The notes under the pieces are model-generated. The model saw only the letters and a list, made by a program, of their open reading frames with translations. It ran no database searches and was not told the origin of the DNA. Made by a program: the position numbers and the translations under genes. From NCBI GenBank assembly GCA_019639055.1, contig JAHBSP010000006.1, positions 1-64,000 on the forward strand: a DNA stretch of 64,000 nt. Reading direction: 5' to 3'. This DNA is from Microbacteriaceae bacterium. Its GTDB lineage: Bacteria; Actinomycetota; Actinomycetes; Actinomycetales; Microbacteriaceae. Below are positions 39,451 to 48,300 of the stretch, in pieces. Within the stretch, counting starts at the first letter, position 1; every line of letters starts with the position of its first letter.

Positions 39451-40584
39451 ATGATGGACCTCAAATTGATTAAAGGATTGCTCCCACTGGTAGCAATTGC
39501 CTGGGTCATTTTTGGGGTCTATATGTTGGTGACTCTTGCTGCTGATGTGTACGGTAAATCGCCTACCGATTCGGATTTCGGGTGGGAGATTTGGTACTAC
39601 GCGGCCGGAACAGATATCGGCCAAGCTTGGTTTATTTCGACAGCCGTGATGATTGTTGTATCGGCAGCTCTTCCCACTATCGCCGACAAACCAGAAATAG
39701 TAGGCAGTAAGAATGCTTCCCGACAAAAATTTCTTTATTTTGTTGGTGGAATTGCAATTTTGCTTCCTTTGGATCGGATGTTCAGGACCATAATTTCCGT
39801 GGGTGCACCCGATAACCCCACCCCGGCATGGCTCCTAACCGGAAGGATTTTACCGCCCGAGCCTGTATTCCCTGATCTGTTGTTAGTTTGGGACTTTTCA
39901 CTTTACTGGTTTGTTCTGCTTTTGGGCCTGCTTATCTGTATTTTTTATAGTCGACTCCGAAGGAGCGACAATGCTTCTGCCGCAGCCCTAAAAACACTTA
40001 TCAATTGGCCTTCCATTGGTTTACTGATAATAGTTTTTGTATTTGCCGGTTTTGGTTTCTTGCAGTATTACCAAGTGTTCTCATTCCCTATTGGAGTATC
40101 GCTATTCTTTGTTTGGCTTCTGGTAATTCCGGTGATTACAAGAAGAATTTGGATTATTACTCTTAAGGGTCTATTTATTGGAACGTTCTTGGTGGCTGTA
40201 TCGCCATACCTAGTCTTTTTCACACCGATTTATCGTTGGCTTTTAGAAGTTCCCTCACTGCTATTACTACTTCCACTTGGTTTGATGTATTTGGGCTGGA
40301 GGTTTTTCACTGGTCTCAGCAGTAGTGAATATTCTCTGGGACAAAAAACAACAGCACTTGCTGTGGTTGTTGCGAGTCTAGCTGGCTTTGGTGCATTAGT
40401 TTCCCTAAGCAATACACTTTTGGTTTCTGACTGGTTTTCAGCGCTTGGCCGTGACTGGATGCCAGATTTGCTATCCGATCAACAGAGCGCGGGTGTATGG
40501 ATATTTGTAATCTCAGCCTCGCTGGCCCTGTTTGGCAGTATGGTAATTAGGTTTGGGAAAAGACGGGAGAATCTGATTGGTTGA
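39451..40584 (+). CDS. multi-pass membrane protein of unknown function
   Basis: A 377-residue hydrophobic protein with about nine to ten membrane segments (near residues 5-27, 52-72, 90-108, 147-170, 187-207, 215-235, 243-262, 268-288, 300-320 and 350-370). A longer hydrophilic loop around 109-140 contains GAPDNPTPAWLLTGRILPPEP. I recognise no family. It starts at ATG 39451 (or 39454) and overlaps the following helicase gene by 8 bp, implying co-expression. Confidence 0.6.
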   Translation: MMDLKLIKGLLPLVAIAWVIFGVYMLVTLAADVYGKSPTDSDFGWEIWYYAAGTDIGQAWFISTAVMIVVSAALPTIADKPEIVGSKNASRQKFLYFVGGIAILLPLDRMFRTIISVGAPDNPTPAWLLTGRILPPEPVFPDLLLVWDFSLYWFVLLLGLLICIFYSRLRRSDNASAAALKTLINWPSIGLLIIVFVFAGFGFLQYYQVFSFPIGVSLFFVWLLVIPVITRRIWIITLKGLFIGTFLVAVSPYLVFFTPIYRWLLEVPSLLLLLPLGLMYLGWRFFTGLSSSEYSLGQKTTALAVVVASLAGFGALVSLSNTLLVSDWFSALGRDWMPDLLSDQQSAGVWIFVISASLALFGSMVIRFGKRRENLIG

Positions 40585-41827
40585 ACTAAGCGATGCACAG
40601 AATAAGATTCTTGCTGAAGTTGTTTCCACCAGAGAAAACTTCTTTATCACCGGTCGAGCAGGTACCGGAAAATCTACTCTCCTTAGCGCACTCTTGGACC
40701 GAGTTATAGGAAATGTGGCCGTGGTTGCGCCTACTGGAATTGCAGCTCTAAATGTCGGTGGGCAGACCATCCACTCATTTTTCAGATTTCCCATAGGTGT
40801 GCACTCTAGACCTCACCGTTTATCTGATGAAACTAGGGATATGCTCGCCCGCTTGGACACCCTATTTATTGATGAAATCTCGATGGTTCCCGCGGATCTT
40901 GTGGACGGTATAGACAACACTCTCAGAAGAGCAAAACGTCGTTCGATTCCATTCGGTGGGGTGCAGATTGTAATGTTTGGTGACCCTTATCAGCTATCGC
41001 CGGTACCCCCGAGTAATGAAGCTGAGATTGCCTACTATAAAACAAATTACAAGTCACTCTGGTTCTTTGATGCGAAAGTCTGGCAAGACGCCCCGATCAA
41101 GACAAGAGAATTGACTATGATTCATCGACAGAATGATTCTCATTTCCGCGAGTTACTGAACGCAATCAGATACCGCACTTTAGACGCTGAGGGTGCTGCA
41201 GAAATAAACGCGTATGGCGCTAGGCCAGTGCCTGAACCCGCACCAATAACCTTGGCCACTCGCAATGACATTGTCGACCGAATTAATAACGAAAAAATGG
41301 CTAGCTTGCCAGGACTGCCACAAACATTCTCGGCCGAAGTTGAAGGTGAGTTTGGGGTGGTATATCCGGTAGATAAAGTGCTTGGTTTGAAGGTTGGTAG
41401 TCGAGTGATGTTTGTCCGTAATGACCCTAACGGCAGGTGGGTCAACGGCACCTTAGGCGAAGTTACTCAAGTCAAAGGGATCTTGAAAGTGCAGATTGAC
41501 GACGACGATGAAGTCAGTGTTGAACCTGCCATCTGGGACAAATACAAGTTTGAGCTGGATGAAGAAGGCAGAATAAACCGAGAAGTTGTTGGGCAGTTCA
41601 AGCAGGTTCCTCTCCGTCCCGCCTGGGCCGTAACCATTCACAAGTCTCAGGGGCAAACTCACGATTCAGCGGTAATCAATTTAGGTGCTGGTGCATTTGG
41701 CGCGGGGCAGACCTATGTAGCAATCTCTCGACTGCGCTCTTTAGAGGGCCTCTACTTGAGTAGACCACTTCGGCCGCAAGACCTAATTACCGATAGCCGA
41801 GTATCAGAATTTATGAATAACTTCTAA
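40577..41827 (+). CDS. Pif1/RecD-like ATP-dependent helicase
   Basis: A 416-residue superfamily-1B helicase. Walker A GRAGTGKST is at 26-34, motif Ia with APTGIAALNVGGQTIHSFFR follows, Walker B is FIDEISMVPADL (about 94-105), motif III GDPYQLSPV is near 135, and the C-terminal motifs AVTIHKSQGQTHD and YVAISRLRSLEGL are at about 350-395. This matches Pif1-family helicases, which process forked or G-quadruplex DNA, in the small bacterial version. The start is TTG 40577 with GGGAGA 6 nt upstream. The function in this organism is unknown. Confidence 0.85.
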   Translation: MVELSDAQNKILAEVVSTRENFFITGRAGTGKSTLLSALLDRVIGNVAVVAPTGIAALNVGGQTIHSFFRFPIGVHSRPHRLSDETRDMLARLDTLFIDEISMVPADLVDGIDNTLRRAKRRSIPFGGVQIVMFGDPYQLSPVPPSNEAEIAYYKTNYKSLWFFDAKVWQDAPIKTRELTMIHRQNDSHFRELLNAIRYRTLDAEGAAEINAYGARPVPEPAPITLATRNDIVDRINNEKMASLPGLPQTFSAEVEGEFGVVYPVDKVLGLKVGSRVMFVRNDPNGRWVNGTLGEVTQVKGILKVQIDDDDEVSVEPAIWDKYKFELDEEGRINREVVGQFKQVPLRPAWAVTIHKSQGQTHDSAVINLGAGAFGAGQTYVAISRLRSLEGLYLSRPLRPQDLITDSRVSEFMNNF

Positions 41828-41835
41828 GTGAATGC

Positions 41836-42486
41836 TTAGCTAAGCGCAGCTAATTTTGCTGCAGACATTTCTTGGAATAGATCAGTGTTTAGTTGGTAGG
41901 CCACAAGAACTTCATCAACCACACGGTTCTGTTCCTCAAGGTCCCAGCCGATGTTATCCAGATTGTCGCGGTAAGTAACTTTGAATTCACGAGGGTTTTC
42001 GATTCCTTCAAACATATAAAATTCAACACCGGCTTTTTCAAAACCAAAGAAGCGTTGCATGCGCCCTTTAATAATCTGCCCACCGGATAAATCACCGAGG
42101 TAACGGCAATACTGGTGAGCGATAAGACCGCCAGCCCAGTCATCGAGTGACTTAATGCGCTCAACGTAGCGAACTGTTGCTGGAAGCGGAGTAATTAGGT
42201 TTCGCCAATCTTCACCGAGCAGGTGTTCTAGATCTGCCACCAAAGATGGAATTCTGATTAGCTCAGGAAAATTGAATTTTGCAATTTCTGGATTGTCTTT
42301 TAGTTCATCCATGCGCTCTTCGATTGCTTCATATATGAAGTAGTGCTGGGCAACTAGTTCGATGTAGTCTTCACGCGTTCCATTGCCGCGCATCAAATCT
42401 TCCATGAAACCGGAATGTTCACTATCGCCATGGGCAGACCATGTGCGTTCTTTGAGTGTTTCGGAAAATAAGGCTGTTTCAGTCAT
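41836..42486 (-). CDS. hmuO: heme oxygenase (biliverdin-producing)
   Basis: A 216-residue HmuO/HO-1-type enzyme that opens heme to biliverdin, CO and free iron. The proximal heme ligand is most likely His19 in WSAHGDSEHSGFM, and the distal helix glycine region is LSGGQIIKGRMQRFFGF (about 133-149), with HQYCRYLGDLSGG just before it. The gene starts with ATG 42486. Directly upstream (42514-42532) is a 16/19 match to the DtxR/IdeR iron box, so iron-repressed expression is expected. ABC genes for iron or heme uptake lie at 58544. Confidence 0.94.
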   Translation of the reverse strand: MTETALFSETLKERTWSAHGDSEHSGFMEDLMRGNGTREDYIELVAQHYFIYEAIEERMDELKDNPEIAKFNFPELIRIPSLVADLEHLLGEDWRNLITPLPATVRYVERIKSLDDWAGGLIAHQYCRYLGDLSGGQIIKGRMQRFFGFEKAGVEFYMFEGIENPREFKVTYRDNLDNIGWDLEEQNRVVDEVLVAYQLNTDLFQEMSAAKLAALS

Positions 42487-42513
42487 TTGTTTTAACTCGC
42501 TTCGTCCAACTCC

Positions 42514-42532
42514 TAAGTTTAGCCTTACCTAA
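42514..42532 (-). promoter_or_regulatory. DtxR/IdeR-type iron box upstream of hmuO
   Basis: TAAGTTTAGCCTTACCTAA matches 16 of 19 positions of the palindromic consensus TTAGGTTAGCCTAACCTAA known for DtxR/IdeR repressors. It lies 28 bp before the hmuO start, where bound repressor would cover the promoter. No dtxR gene is in the window. Confidence 0.75.
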
Positions 42533-42605
42533 TAAACCCTTCAATACTCATTTTTGTAATGATATGGACTACATTACAATTCATCTAACTAACTTCTAAT
42601 CGACG

Positions 42606-45263
42606 ATGAAGGGGGTGGGTAAATTTAAGAGTTCCAATAATCCGAAATTCTCCGGGCGCAGAATTTTTCCTACATATGCCATCCGGCGACCAAGGCTGGT
42701 TAAATCCATCGACAAGGCTCTGCATGATGCTAGGGTCGTCATTCTAGAAGCTCCGGCCGGCTCAGGTAAGTCTGTGGCGCTAGCAGAATGGGCAACCACC
42801 TGGCAAGGCAGTGAGCACACTCTTTGGGTAACTATGGATTTATCTATGAGCCATCAGTTCGGTTTCTGGTCGAGGTTAATTGATGAATTTAAAACAATAG
42901 ATTTTGTTAACGACTCTTCGAAACTTCTTGAAATTGAAGTTACCAAGGAGAACGTTGCACATGTGCCATTTTTACTTGCATCAGCCCTGAACTCTATAGC
43001 AGAGGGGGTTCTACTCGTTTTGGATGAGGGAGAATTCGCCGAGGATGAAAATATTCCTGCGGACCTTGTCAGATTGATAGAGCATACGACTTCTTTGAAA
43101 ATCCTTTCCACCGCAAATTCTTTAAGAGGGCACACACGCCAACTTGTTATCAACAGTGACACGGTAATTATTGGCGCAAGGGATCTTGCTCTAAATGAAT
43201 CCGAAATTGAAGAAGTGCTCAGTGCAGATCTAGGCAAAGAGTCTTTAGCTCTTGTCGGTTTAATCATTGAATTAGGTGGCAACATATCCAGTGTTGTCAG
43301 GATGATTACCCAGGAACTTAAGAACACCGAGTTTGACTCTTGGGAGTCGACGGTTCGAGAGATAGTCGCTTCCTACTTTGAAGTAAACGTTCTCAATAAA
43401 ATAGATAGCCCGGAACTTCATAGCTTCATTATCGGGACTTCATTGATAGGCGAAAGTGAGCTCACCGCTGAGTTGGCTTCGGAACTTATGCAAATCGCGC
43501 CTGAAAAAGCATTAGAGACTATTGAGAAACTGAACAACCTCGGCTTCGGTACTTGGCGACCAAATCTGTACAATAAACCTTTCCGCTACCACAAAGTCCT
43601 ACTGAACCAGTTAGCCAGTGAGAATGTTTCGTTGCAACTAGAGGAAACAAATCGAATCCACAGTATCATCTGTGATTGGGAAATGAACCAGCAGCGACCA
43701 GACTTGGCTTTCGTGCACGCAATAAAGGCGGGCAACATAGATAAGTTGAAGGAAATCATTACAAGGCACTTCTTGTCTTTCAACCCGAAAATAGACGCTA
43801 ACATCATCAGAGCTTTCGACCTCTTACCTGCAAACATTGTGGAAAACGATGTCACACTGCTATTTTTCAGAGCCGTTATTAGAATTCGCAAAAAAGAAAC
43901 ACAAATCGCTAGCAGAAGAGACTTTATCGCCGCCACAACCTTAATTGAAAACCTAATGGGCGAAGCAACTCAACTGGAAGCGCTACTGTACGAAGCCATA
44001 ATCCAGATGGCCTATCGCATAAATGGACAGTGGGGCCAACTTGGGCCCCGGCTACATGTGCTCGAGAAAATGCTGAAAGAATTAGTACTTTTGCCTTTGC
44101 AAGACTGGGAAAAAGGATTAATTGAAAAGTCTCACCAGATTCTCTCAATAAATTATCTGAGTTACCGTAACTACCAGAAAGCCATTGAACAAGCTGAATA
44201 TTCTTTGCAGTGGCTGGATGAATCAAGGACTCCGGAAGAAGTCCATGGTAGTTCTCGAAGCATTGTGGCATACGGAGCCCTTATGGTCGGGGATGTCGCC
44301 GTCGCTAAATCTTCATTCGAACTGGCTAGACAACAACAAATTCCTTATGGCTGGAAAGAAGGAGGATACGGCAACAACTACCAAATTGCGGAAATTATGT
44401 TCGCTTTGGAGGAGAACAATCTTGAAATTGCTGCGAAGCATCTTCATATACTTGAGAACCGCGGCCCAATCTTGGTGAACTGGACAGGTTTTGTGCAGGC
44501 AAAAGCTATTTATCTAATGCTCGAAAAGGGAGCACGCTACTCAAATGGATATTTAGTTGATCAAGTAGTTCGCTTTAATGCGGCGAATCCTTGGTCTGAG
44601 GAATCCAAGCAAGCTCTGCTTGCTGATTGGTGCATGATCCTAGCTTCCGTGGGTATGTCATCCCTCGGGACAGAGCGTATTCAAATGCTCGATAGAAAAA
44701 ACCCTTGGGCAGCTACTGCGCTCAATTACCTCGATGTCTCTTTAGGTAAGTTTGATGTTGGAGCAACTGGGGCCATGCAACTAGCAGTAGATGAGCGTGT
44801 TCCTATTCGCTTGAGAGTGCAAAACAGCCTCACTGCAGCCGCGGCGATGTGGGCCAAAGATGAAAAAGACCTCGCTCTTGAAATATATCAAGCAAGTAAT
44901 GCGGCATCACTTCAACACCAGATAACCCTCCCGTACCGCTTTTTGCCCAAGAAGATGAGTGAGGAACTTCACGATCACTGGGTTAAGAGATTCGATATTC
45001 CTTACAATGCTGAGGAACGAAAAATTGCCAATATTTGGAGGATGGGTGTTGCCCAGTCTTTCCTTACAGAAATTAAACTGACTAATAGGGAAAAAGATGT
45101 TCTTAAGGCCCTGATGAGAGATTTAACACTTCAAGAAATTGCTGAAGAACTCTTTATCTCACCAAACACCGTGAAAACGACACGCAGTAGTTTGTACCGA
45201 AAGCTGGAGGCCAGTAATAAATCCGAGGCCATCACAACAGCCCTAAGTCACGGAATTATCTAG
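42606..45263 (+). CDS. large LuxR-family ATP-binding regulator (LAL/MalT-like)
   Basis: An 885-residue transcription factor. Walker A APAGSGKS is at 49-56 near the start of a MalT/LAL-type NTPase, with a Walker B-like LLVLDEGEF at about 133-141. The middle is made of helical TPR-like repeats (about 350-800). The C-terminal LuxR helix-turn-helix is at about 823-885 (TNREKDVLKALMRDLTLQEIAEEL and SPNTVKTTRSSLYRKL, read in two pieces). Such proteins usually activate nearby genes in response to a small ligand or protein. The next gene is the surface protein, the most likely target. It is divergent from hmuO with 119 bp between. Confidence 0.88.
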   Translation: MKGVGKFKSSNNPKFSGRRIFPTYAIRRPRLVKSIDKALHDARVVILEAPAGSGKSVALAEWATTWQGSEHTLWVTMDLSMSHQFGFWSRLIDEFKTIDFVNDSSKLLEIEVTKENVAHVPFLLASALNSIAEGVLLVLDEGEFAEDENIPADLVRLIEHTTSLKILSTANSLRGHTRQLVINSDTVIIGARDLALNESEIEEVLSADLGKESLALVGLIIELGGNISSVVRMITQELKNTEFDSWESTVREIVASYFEVNVLNKIDSPELHSFIIGTSLIGESELTAELASELMQIAPEKALETIEKLNNLGFGTWRPNLYNKPFRYHKVLLNQLASENVSLQLEETNRIHSIICDWEMNQQRPDLAFVHAIKAGNIDKLKEIITRHFLSFNPKIDANIIRAFDLLPANIVENDVTLLFFRAVIRIRKKETQIASRRDFIAATTLIENLMGEATQLEALLYEAIIQMAYRINGQWGQLGPRLHVLEKMLKELVLLPLQDWEKGLIEKSHQILSINYLSYRNYQKAIEQAEYSLQWLDESRTPEEVHGSSRSIVAYGALMVGDVAVAKSSFELARQQQIPYGWKEGGYGNNYQIAEIMFALEENNLEIAAKHLHILENRGPILVNWTGFVQAKAIYLMLEKGARYSNGYLVDQVVRFNAANPWSEESKQALLADWCMILASVGMSSLGTERIQMLDRKNPWAATALNYLDVSLGKFDVGATGAMQLAVDERVPIRLRVQNSLTAAAAMWAKDEKDLALEIYQASNAASLQHQITLPYRFLPKKMSEELHDHWVKRFDIPYNAEERKIANIWRMGVAQSFLTEIKLTNREKDVLKALMRDLTLQEIAEELFISPNTVKTTRSSLYRKLEASNKSEAITTALSHGII

Positions 45264-45286
45264 AAAGTTAACACTCTGTAAATAAT

Positions 45287-45332
45287 AGGGTGAATTTAAG
45301 GGTGAATACTTCGCTGACTACACCCTTGTAAT
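45287..45332. promoter_or_regulatory. repeated elements in front of the surface-protein gene
   Basis: AGGGTGAAT occurs twice (45287-45295 and 45299-45307, 12 bp apart, about one helical turn). CACCCTT (45321-45327) is the inverse of AAGGGTG (45298-45304). The 15-mer CTACACCCTTGTAAT (45318-45332) recurs at 62635-62649 upstream of the FtsX-like gene. The arrangement suits an operator for the LuxR-type regulator just upstream, but this is inference. Confidence 0.4.
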
Positions 45333-45384
45333 TCTCGTGGTGGGCAGAATTGACTCTGGTTATTTCTCTTACTTGAGGTGGTGT

Positions 45385-48300
45385 ATGAGTACTGCAAATT
45401 CGCGAGGAGCAAAAAGGCGCTCCGAAAAACACGAATTTAAGAAGAAACGCATATTCAGGGCACTATCAATAGCCCTAACCGCACTCCTCGCTTTTCCCAC
45501 TGCTTTCCTTGCTGGTGGGAACTTAATTGCCGCCGCTGACGGTGGCATTAGAGCGGTGCTGGAAATCGATAAGTACACCTCAGAGCCAGCTACTAAGATT
45601 GCCTACTCTGGCGACCAAGTTGTTTTTACCCTAGAAGTTGGTTGCCAGTCGCAGGAAATACATTGTTGGGATGCTGTGCTCACTGACACGATTCCAGCAC
45701 CGCTCGTACTTGATGATGTCTTTTACTCTTCTGACGGTGATTTTCCCGACCCAATAATTGAAAAAGTTGGTAACGGCTTCACTGCTACTTTCCAGGACCA
45801 GGCACCTGCTTCCCCTGGAATGATTGGTCTTCAGGCCGGGCACGGTTTTGTTTTCACAGTAATTACAACGCTTCCTGCGAATCATACGATTACTACTCCA
45901 GAAGTATTAACAAATAACGCAACACTAACTTCAACCAATCCCGAAGTTCAGGATGACAGTGGTAGCGACACGGTAGAGATTCGCTACAAAAACCTACTGA
46001 AGGCATCAATAAATAAGGAATATTCTGCTGATGAACTCGTAGCAGGTGGCGAAGGGGCCGCGTTCACTCTTGTTTACGCGAATGCTTCCAACGCTTCCGT
46101 GAATACGCTGACCGTTAGCGATCCAGTAGCCCCAAGCAATCCGTTTGAGTATCTAGAATTCGCTGGTTTTACAGGTGCAAGTATTTTCCCTGAAGGTGCA
46201 GATCAAGTCGAAGTGACCTTGAGACTTGACGGCGGGACGGAAGTAGTTTTCCCAACTGCCGCTACGTTGCCTAGTAACGCAGGGATTTTAGCTGCGCTAA
46301 CGCCAGCGACCTTGGCAGATATCGTCGGTTTCGACCTGCAATTTTCTAGTGTCGCAGCGGGTGAAAACATTCTTCCAGGTGGAGATGCAGGTAGTGTCAC
46401 TGTGGCAGTTTCCCAGCGCGCGGATGTGGCTAATATCTCCTCGGCACTTTCTATTCCGAACGTTGCTAGCGCCATTGTGAGCAAAATCGGGGAACCAGAT
46501 TCTGCTCCTGTTACTGACAATGACACGATTCTGGTTGCTCCAAAGAGTGTTAATGTGACTGCCGGGAAGCGCTTTGTTAATAGCTCCGGTACCGATGTGA
46601 CAAACATCATTGCTGGCGAGAAGGCCTCGGCCATTCTTACAGCAACTGGTGTTTCAAACATCCCTTTGGATTCGCTAACTATTTCTGATCCTCCAATTTC
46701 AGGCACCGGTGCGACCTTTACTGAACAGGGAGTGAAGTTTGAAGGGTTTGGGCTAAATGGAAACGGCCTGATTCCCGCGGCTGGTATTCCAACCGGAGTC
46801 ACCGGAGCTTCGCTTACCCTCTACCTGAGTGATGCAAGTAGCGTAGTTCTTTCAACGCCTTCAGGACTTACATTAGACGCAACTGGAATCACAGTTTCCT
46901 TACCAGGACTCGCGGCTGGTGTCGCAATCGACGGTTTCTCACTCACGGTTTCAGGGAGTGATATCCCTGGCAACGCAGTGCTAAATGTGCCTTACCAGTT
47001 CACAGAAACGCTTAACACCACCAGAGACATAACGAACACGGCACAGGCAAGTGCAACCTCTGACATCCTCTCAGCAACATCAGCGCAGGTAAGTGACTTA
47101 CTTACAGTTATTGAACCAAGAGTAGATTCTGTAGTCCGTAAGGAACTGTTCCCGAACCAGGTTTGGGATTTGGCTGGCTCCACATTCACCGCAGGTTTGG
47201 TCGGCCGTCTTGATGGCGCGGATGGAACCTCACTTTCCACAATCCCGGTCACAGAATTTACAATTGAAGACTCAATAGATGTTCCCGGAAACCCTAGTGG
47301 CGCCAGTGTTTGGGATACTGCTTACGCACCAGTGACTGTTCGTCCTGTGCCGGTGCCCAATGGAGTTCAAGCCAATGTTCAAGTACTCAGTAGCGATGGA
47401 GTGACTTGGATTAGTGCAGGAATTTACACCAGTGTTGTTCCAGAAATTGATTTGAACGCAGTTGCCGGATTTACCGGTCCGGCCAAGGGTGTGAAGGTTG
47501 TCTATACAGCAATTGCACCGGCCACCGAACTTCCAGTATTCAATGAACGCTACCGCCTTGTTATTGAATTCGAAGGGACAGCATCCGGTACCGCACCGGG
47601 CGCATACACTAACTGTGCAGTTTCAAGCCCGGTAGGGGATTCATCCCTCGGCGATATCGTTGATCTAACTTTGCAACCTAATGCTGACCGATGCAAGGAC
47701 TTCACTGTTGTTGGAGCACCTATTGGAACTGATCCCGGGACTACTCCTCCCGGAGCCGTTCTGGTTCCTTTAGTTTCTACTGATAAGAATTGGACCATCG
47801 ATGGCGCAAACGAGAATGCTAAAACTCAGCAGGCTCCAATATGGGTGCCAGAGTCGGGTGTTCGCCCAGTTTTCGGGCTGACCGTTGGTGCTGAGAACTC
47901 CTCCGATTTCATTTCTATTAATTCACTTAGCCTGCTAGAACCCGCGCTACCTGTTGCAGCACATCCGCAGACTAATCCTTTTGAATACATCAAGATAAAC
48001 TCCTTCAGTGCAATTACGCTTCCTGAAAATGCGAATATTTCCTCACTAACTGTTGAGCTTTTCGAAAACGTCAATGGCGTATCTCCTGTTTACACAGCTG
48101 CAGGTCATACGACAGTTAGTAATCTGCTCACTGATGTAAACGCTTACTTGTCCGGCACTGATGGTGCGAAAGTGATTCAGTTTAAGATTACCCTCGGTTC
48201 AAACAGTCCATACATTCAACCCTGGACAGGGGTGAAGGCCAGACTGGTCGTGCAGGTGAGAGAAACCACTGCCAGTGATGGCACTCCGATTACTAGTGAA

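Noticed and set aside
46203-46802. 199-residue minus-strand frame inside the surface-protein gene
   Set aside because: Antisense shadow of a long coding gene; no RBS, no recognisable domain.
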